NCBI GenBank assembly: GCA_937894565.1
Contig: CALBHK010000482.1
Span: forward strand, 1-7,877
Direction: 5' to 3'
Source: an uncultured Chlamydiae bacterium
GTDB lineage: Bacteria; Chlamydiota; Chlamydiia; Chlamydiales; CALBHK01
Length of the DNA stretch: 7,877 nt
Shown: piece by piece, positions 6,329 through 7,877 of the stretch
How positions within the stretch are numbered: position 1 is the stretch's first letter
Layout of the letters: each line of letters opens with the position of its first letter
The notes under the pieces: model-generated
Databases searched by the model: none
Told to the model about the DNA's origin: nothing
Seen by the model: the letters and a program-made list of their open reading frames with translations, nothing else
Translations under genes and position numbers: made by a program

Positions 6329-7777
6329 ATGACTACTTACATAAGCGATTTTATTCAAAACACCTTGCATCTTTCTCGGGATACTCCGTTGGGGTGGACT
6401 GTGTTTTATCTCTATTTTTTTATTGCCATGGCTAGTTTATACACTTTTATTATTGTCGTTGCCACTCCCTATATTATCAGCCGCTACCGGGAACAATCTG
6501 TAGATGACATTTACAGCATCACTAGATCTGACTCGCTACCTGGACTTACCTTTATTGTCCCCGCTTATAATGAATGCAAAAGCATTGCGTGGACAGTACG
6601 TACTCTTCTTAACCTTTCTTATCGATACAAGCAAATTATTGTAGTGAATGATGGCTCTATTGATGATACTTTGGAAATCCTCATTAAAAACTTTTCCTTA
6701 GTGCAAATACCTGCTTTTAAGTCCCCCAAACTTACTTCAAAACTCATTCGAGGTTATTATCAAAGCCAGGAATATCCTGAACTAAGAGTCATTGATAAGG
6801 AAAATGGAGGAAAGGCCGATGCTCTTAATGCAGCATTAAATATTTGTCAGACCCCAATTTTCGCAACAACTGATGCGGACACCTTAATTGATGATACTTC
6901 ATTAAACTATCTAATTCGCCCCTTTTTAGAAGAAAGTGAAACGCTTGTTGTGCACTCCAGTATAGGCATTGTCAATGGATGTAAGCTGGCTGAAAACCGC
7001 ATTATCAAGCCAGGGTTCCCCAAAAAATGGTTTGCCGCTTTTCAAGTCATTGAATATATACGTACCTTTTATTGTGATAGAATGTGTTGGGAGTGGTCAA
7101 AAGGCTCACTTATAGTTGCAGGTGTGTTTGGAATTTATAAAGCAGATGTCGTGATTGAAGTAGGCGGCTATAGCACAAATTCGGTTGTCGAGGATATGGA
7201 AATTATTATGCGTATCCATAGATATATGTTAGAAGCTAAGCGTGAATATCACATCAAATTTATCCCGGATGTTGTTGCTTGGACAGAGGTTCCCGCTAAT
7301 CTGGAAGCTTTAACAAAACAGCGTTTGCGATGGTATACTGGAACCACGCAATGCTTACTTGATTACAGAGGCATGTGTTTTAATCCGAAATATAAATCGA
7401 TTGGAATGATTATTGTTCCCTTTTATTTTATAGATAAGTTTGTACCGATAATAGAACTTTCTGGATATTTCGTCGTTCTTATTTTCGGGGTGTTTTTGAA
7501 CGTTCTTGATCTTAAAATGTTTTTATTATTGGCGTTAATTTGCTGGGCGTATACAACTTTTCTCACCTTTACATGTATTTTGGTTGAAGAATTCACATTT
7601 CGCAAATATCCCGATTTTTGGGGAACCTTGCGGATGCTTGGATTTGCTATGATTGAAAATATAAGCTATCGTTTTATTGTTTTATATTTAAAGCTAAGAG
7701 GGCTTATTATCACCAAGAAAAAGGCCAAGCACTGGATTGTGACTCCTAAAGAGGGATTTGAGAAAATCGAAGGCTAA
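6329..7777 (+). CDS. Processive family-2 glycosyltransferase, PgaC/IcaA/hyaluronan-synthase-like polysaccharide synthase
   Basis: 482 residues; an inner-membrane enzyme with a cytoplasmic catalytic domain that adds sugars from nucleotide donors to a growing chain. One membrane helix (about 24-50) precedes the GT2 domain. Motifs in order: VPAYNE (77-82), VVNDGSIDDT (105-114, first Asp D108), NGGKADALN (159-167), TDADT (181-185, the metal-binding DxD), GVFGIYKADVVIEVGGY (265-281), VED (287-289, the acceptor-side base region) and KQRLRWYTG (330-338, the QxxRW motif of processive synthases). About three C-terminal helices (near 357-390, 396-418 and 436-455) would form the exit channel. No PilZ domain follows, so this is not a BcsA cellulose synthase. 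PgaC-like poly-N-acetylglucosamine synthesis is the nearest guess, but product and donor cannot be read from the sequence, and no deacetylase gene is in the window. GAGGG at 6321-6325 supports the ATG at 6329. Confidence 0.9.
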   Translation: MTTYISDFIQNTLHLSRDTPLGWTVFYLYFFIAMASLYTFIIVVATPYIISRYREQSVDDIYSITRSDSLPGLTFIVPAYNECKSIAWTVRTLLNLSYRYKQIIVVNDGSIDDTLEILIKNFSLVQIPAFKSPKLTSKLIRGYYQSQEYPELRVIDKENGGKADALNAALNICQTPIFATTDADTLIDDTSLNYLIRPFLEESETLVVHSSIGIVNGCKLAENRIIKPGFPKKWFAAFQVIEYIRTFYCDRMCWEWSKGSLIVAGVFGIYKADVVIEVGGYSTNSVVEDMEIIMRIHRYMLEAKREYHIKFIPDVVAWTEVPANLEALTKQRLRWYTGTTQCLLDYRGMCFNPKYKSIGMIIVPFYFIDKFVPIIELSGYFVVLIFGVFLNVLDLKMFLLLALICWAYTTFLTFTCILVEEFTFRKYPDFWGTLRMLGFAMIENISYRFIVLYLKLRGLIITKKKAKHWIVTPKEGFEKIEG

Positions 7778-7786
7778 TAAAATTAA

Positions 7787-7877
7787 CAGGATAAGAACGA
7801 ACAAAAGAAAGAAGAATAACAGGATGGGCAGGATCGCCTCCCCAAATGCTTTGGGGGGCGGCAGGATAGGCAGGATA
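7787..7877 (+). repeat. Intergenic CAGGAT repeat cluster, continuing past the right edge
   Basis: CAGGAT occurs five times: at 7787, 7820, 7829, 7862 and 7871. The second and third copies and the fourth and fifth copies are each spaced 9 bp apart (CAGGATGGG, CAGGATAGG), so two 9-bp tandem pairs flank the hairpin at 7835-7860. There is no open reading frame here. The window ends in a copy, so the cluster may be longer. Confidence 0.8.
7835..7860 (+). other. Strong GC-rich hairpin inside the CAGGAT repeats
   Basis: CGCCTCCCCAAA (7835-7846) pairs with TTTGGGGGGCG (7850-7860): 11 base pairs, one bulged T at 7839 and a TGC loop. It starts 57 bp after the glycosyltransferase stop. No T-run follows on either strand, so it is not a standard intrinsic terminator, but it could stop a 3' exonuclease and define the mRNA end, or belong to a mobile palindromic repeat. 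Confidence 0.75.

Noticed and set aside
6329..7777. Cellulose synthase BcsA
   Set aside because: No PilZ domain, too short, and no BcsB-like gene nearby; the size and motifs fit the PgaC/IcaA/HAS group better.
7835..7860. Intrinsic terminator after the glycosyltransferase gene
   Set aside because: The stem is strong, but no T-run follows on either strand, so it is reported as a hairpin only.
7787..7877. CRISPR array
   Set aside because: The repeated unit is only 6-9 bp, without spacers of uniform length or cas genes.

Overview
The window is AT-rich and bacterial. It holds six genes, all on the + strand and tightly packed, with no RNA genes, insertion sequences or CRISPR. The first is cut by the left edge. 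Layout: (1) the 3' part of a diadenylate cyclase gene of the CdaA/DacA type, overlapping a YbbR-domain (CdaR-like) membrane protein gene and followed after 11 bp by rsmE, the 16S rRNA m3U1498 methyltransferase; (2) a 59-bp gap, then a three-gene cluster encoding a 912-residue TPR/outer-membrane beta-barrel protein, a membrane-anchored HEAT-repeat protein and a processive family-2 glycosyltransferase; (3) a 100-bp tail with a strong hairpin flanked by CAGGAT repeats, running off the right edge.

The organism must be Gram-negative, because one protein has a signal peptide and a C-terminal barrel ending in Phe. The cyclase-YbbR pair is common in Firmicutes but also occurs in Chlamydiae. With the low GC and the diverged RsmE and YbbR sequences, I lean toward an environmental chlamydia (Parachlamydia-like) or a related PVC bacterium. 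This is inference; the sequence alone does not prove it.

The first block is housekeeping: c-di-AMP synthesis with its usual membrane regulator, plus a ribosome modification enzyme. The second block reads as a synthase-dependent exopolysaccharide machine. The glycosyltransferase (D, DAD, ED and QRLRW motifs, with membrane helices on both sides) would polymerise and export a glycan through the inner membrane. The TPR/barrel protein (PgaA/BcsC/YaiO-like plan) would carry it across the periplasm and outer membrane. The HEAT protein, anchored by one N-terminal helix, would be a cytoplasmic partner or scaffold of the synthase.

The most unusual part is the TPR/barrel protein. Two related TPR blocks are separated by a 148-residue Lys/Glu-rich helical array built from 10- and 15-residue modules in an AAB pattern, which amounts to a 105-bp tandem repeat in the DNA. 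If the host is a chlamydia, a dedicated polysaccharide secretion system with this architecture would deserve a close look.
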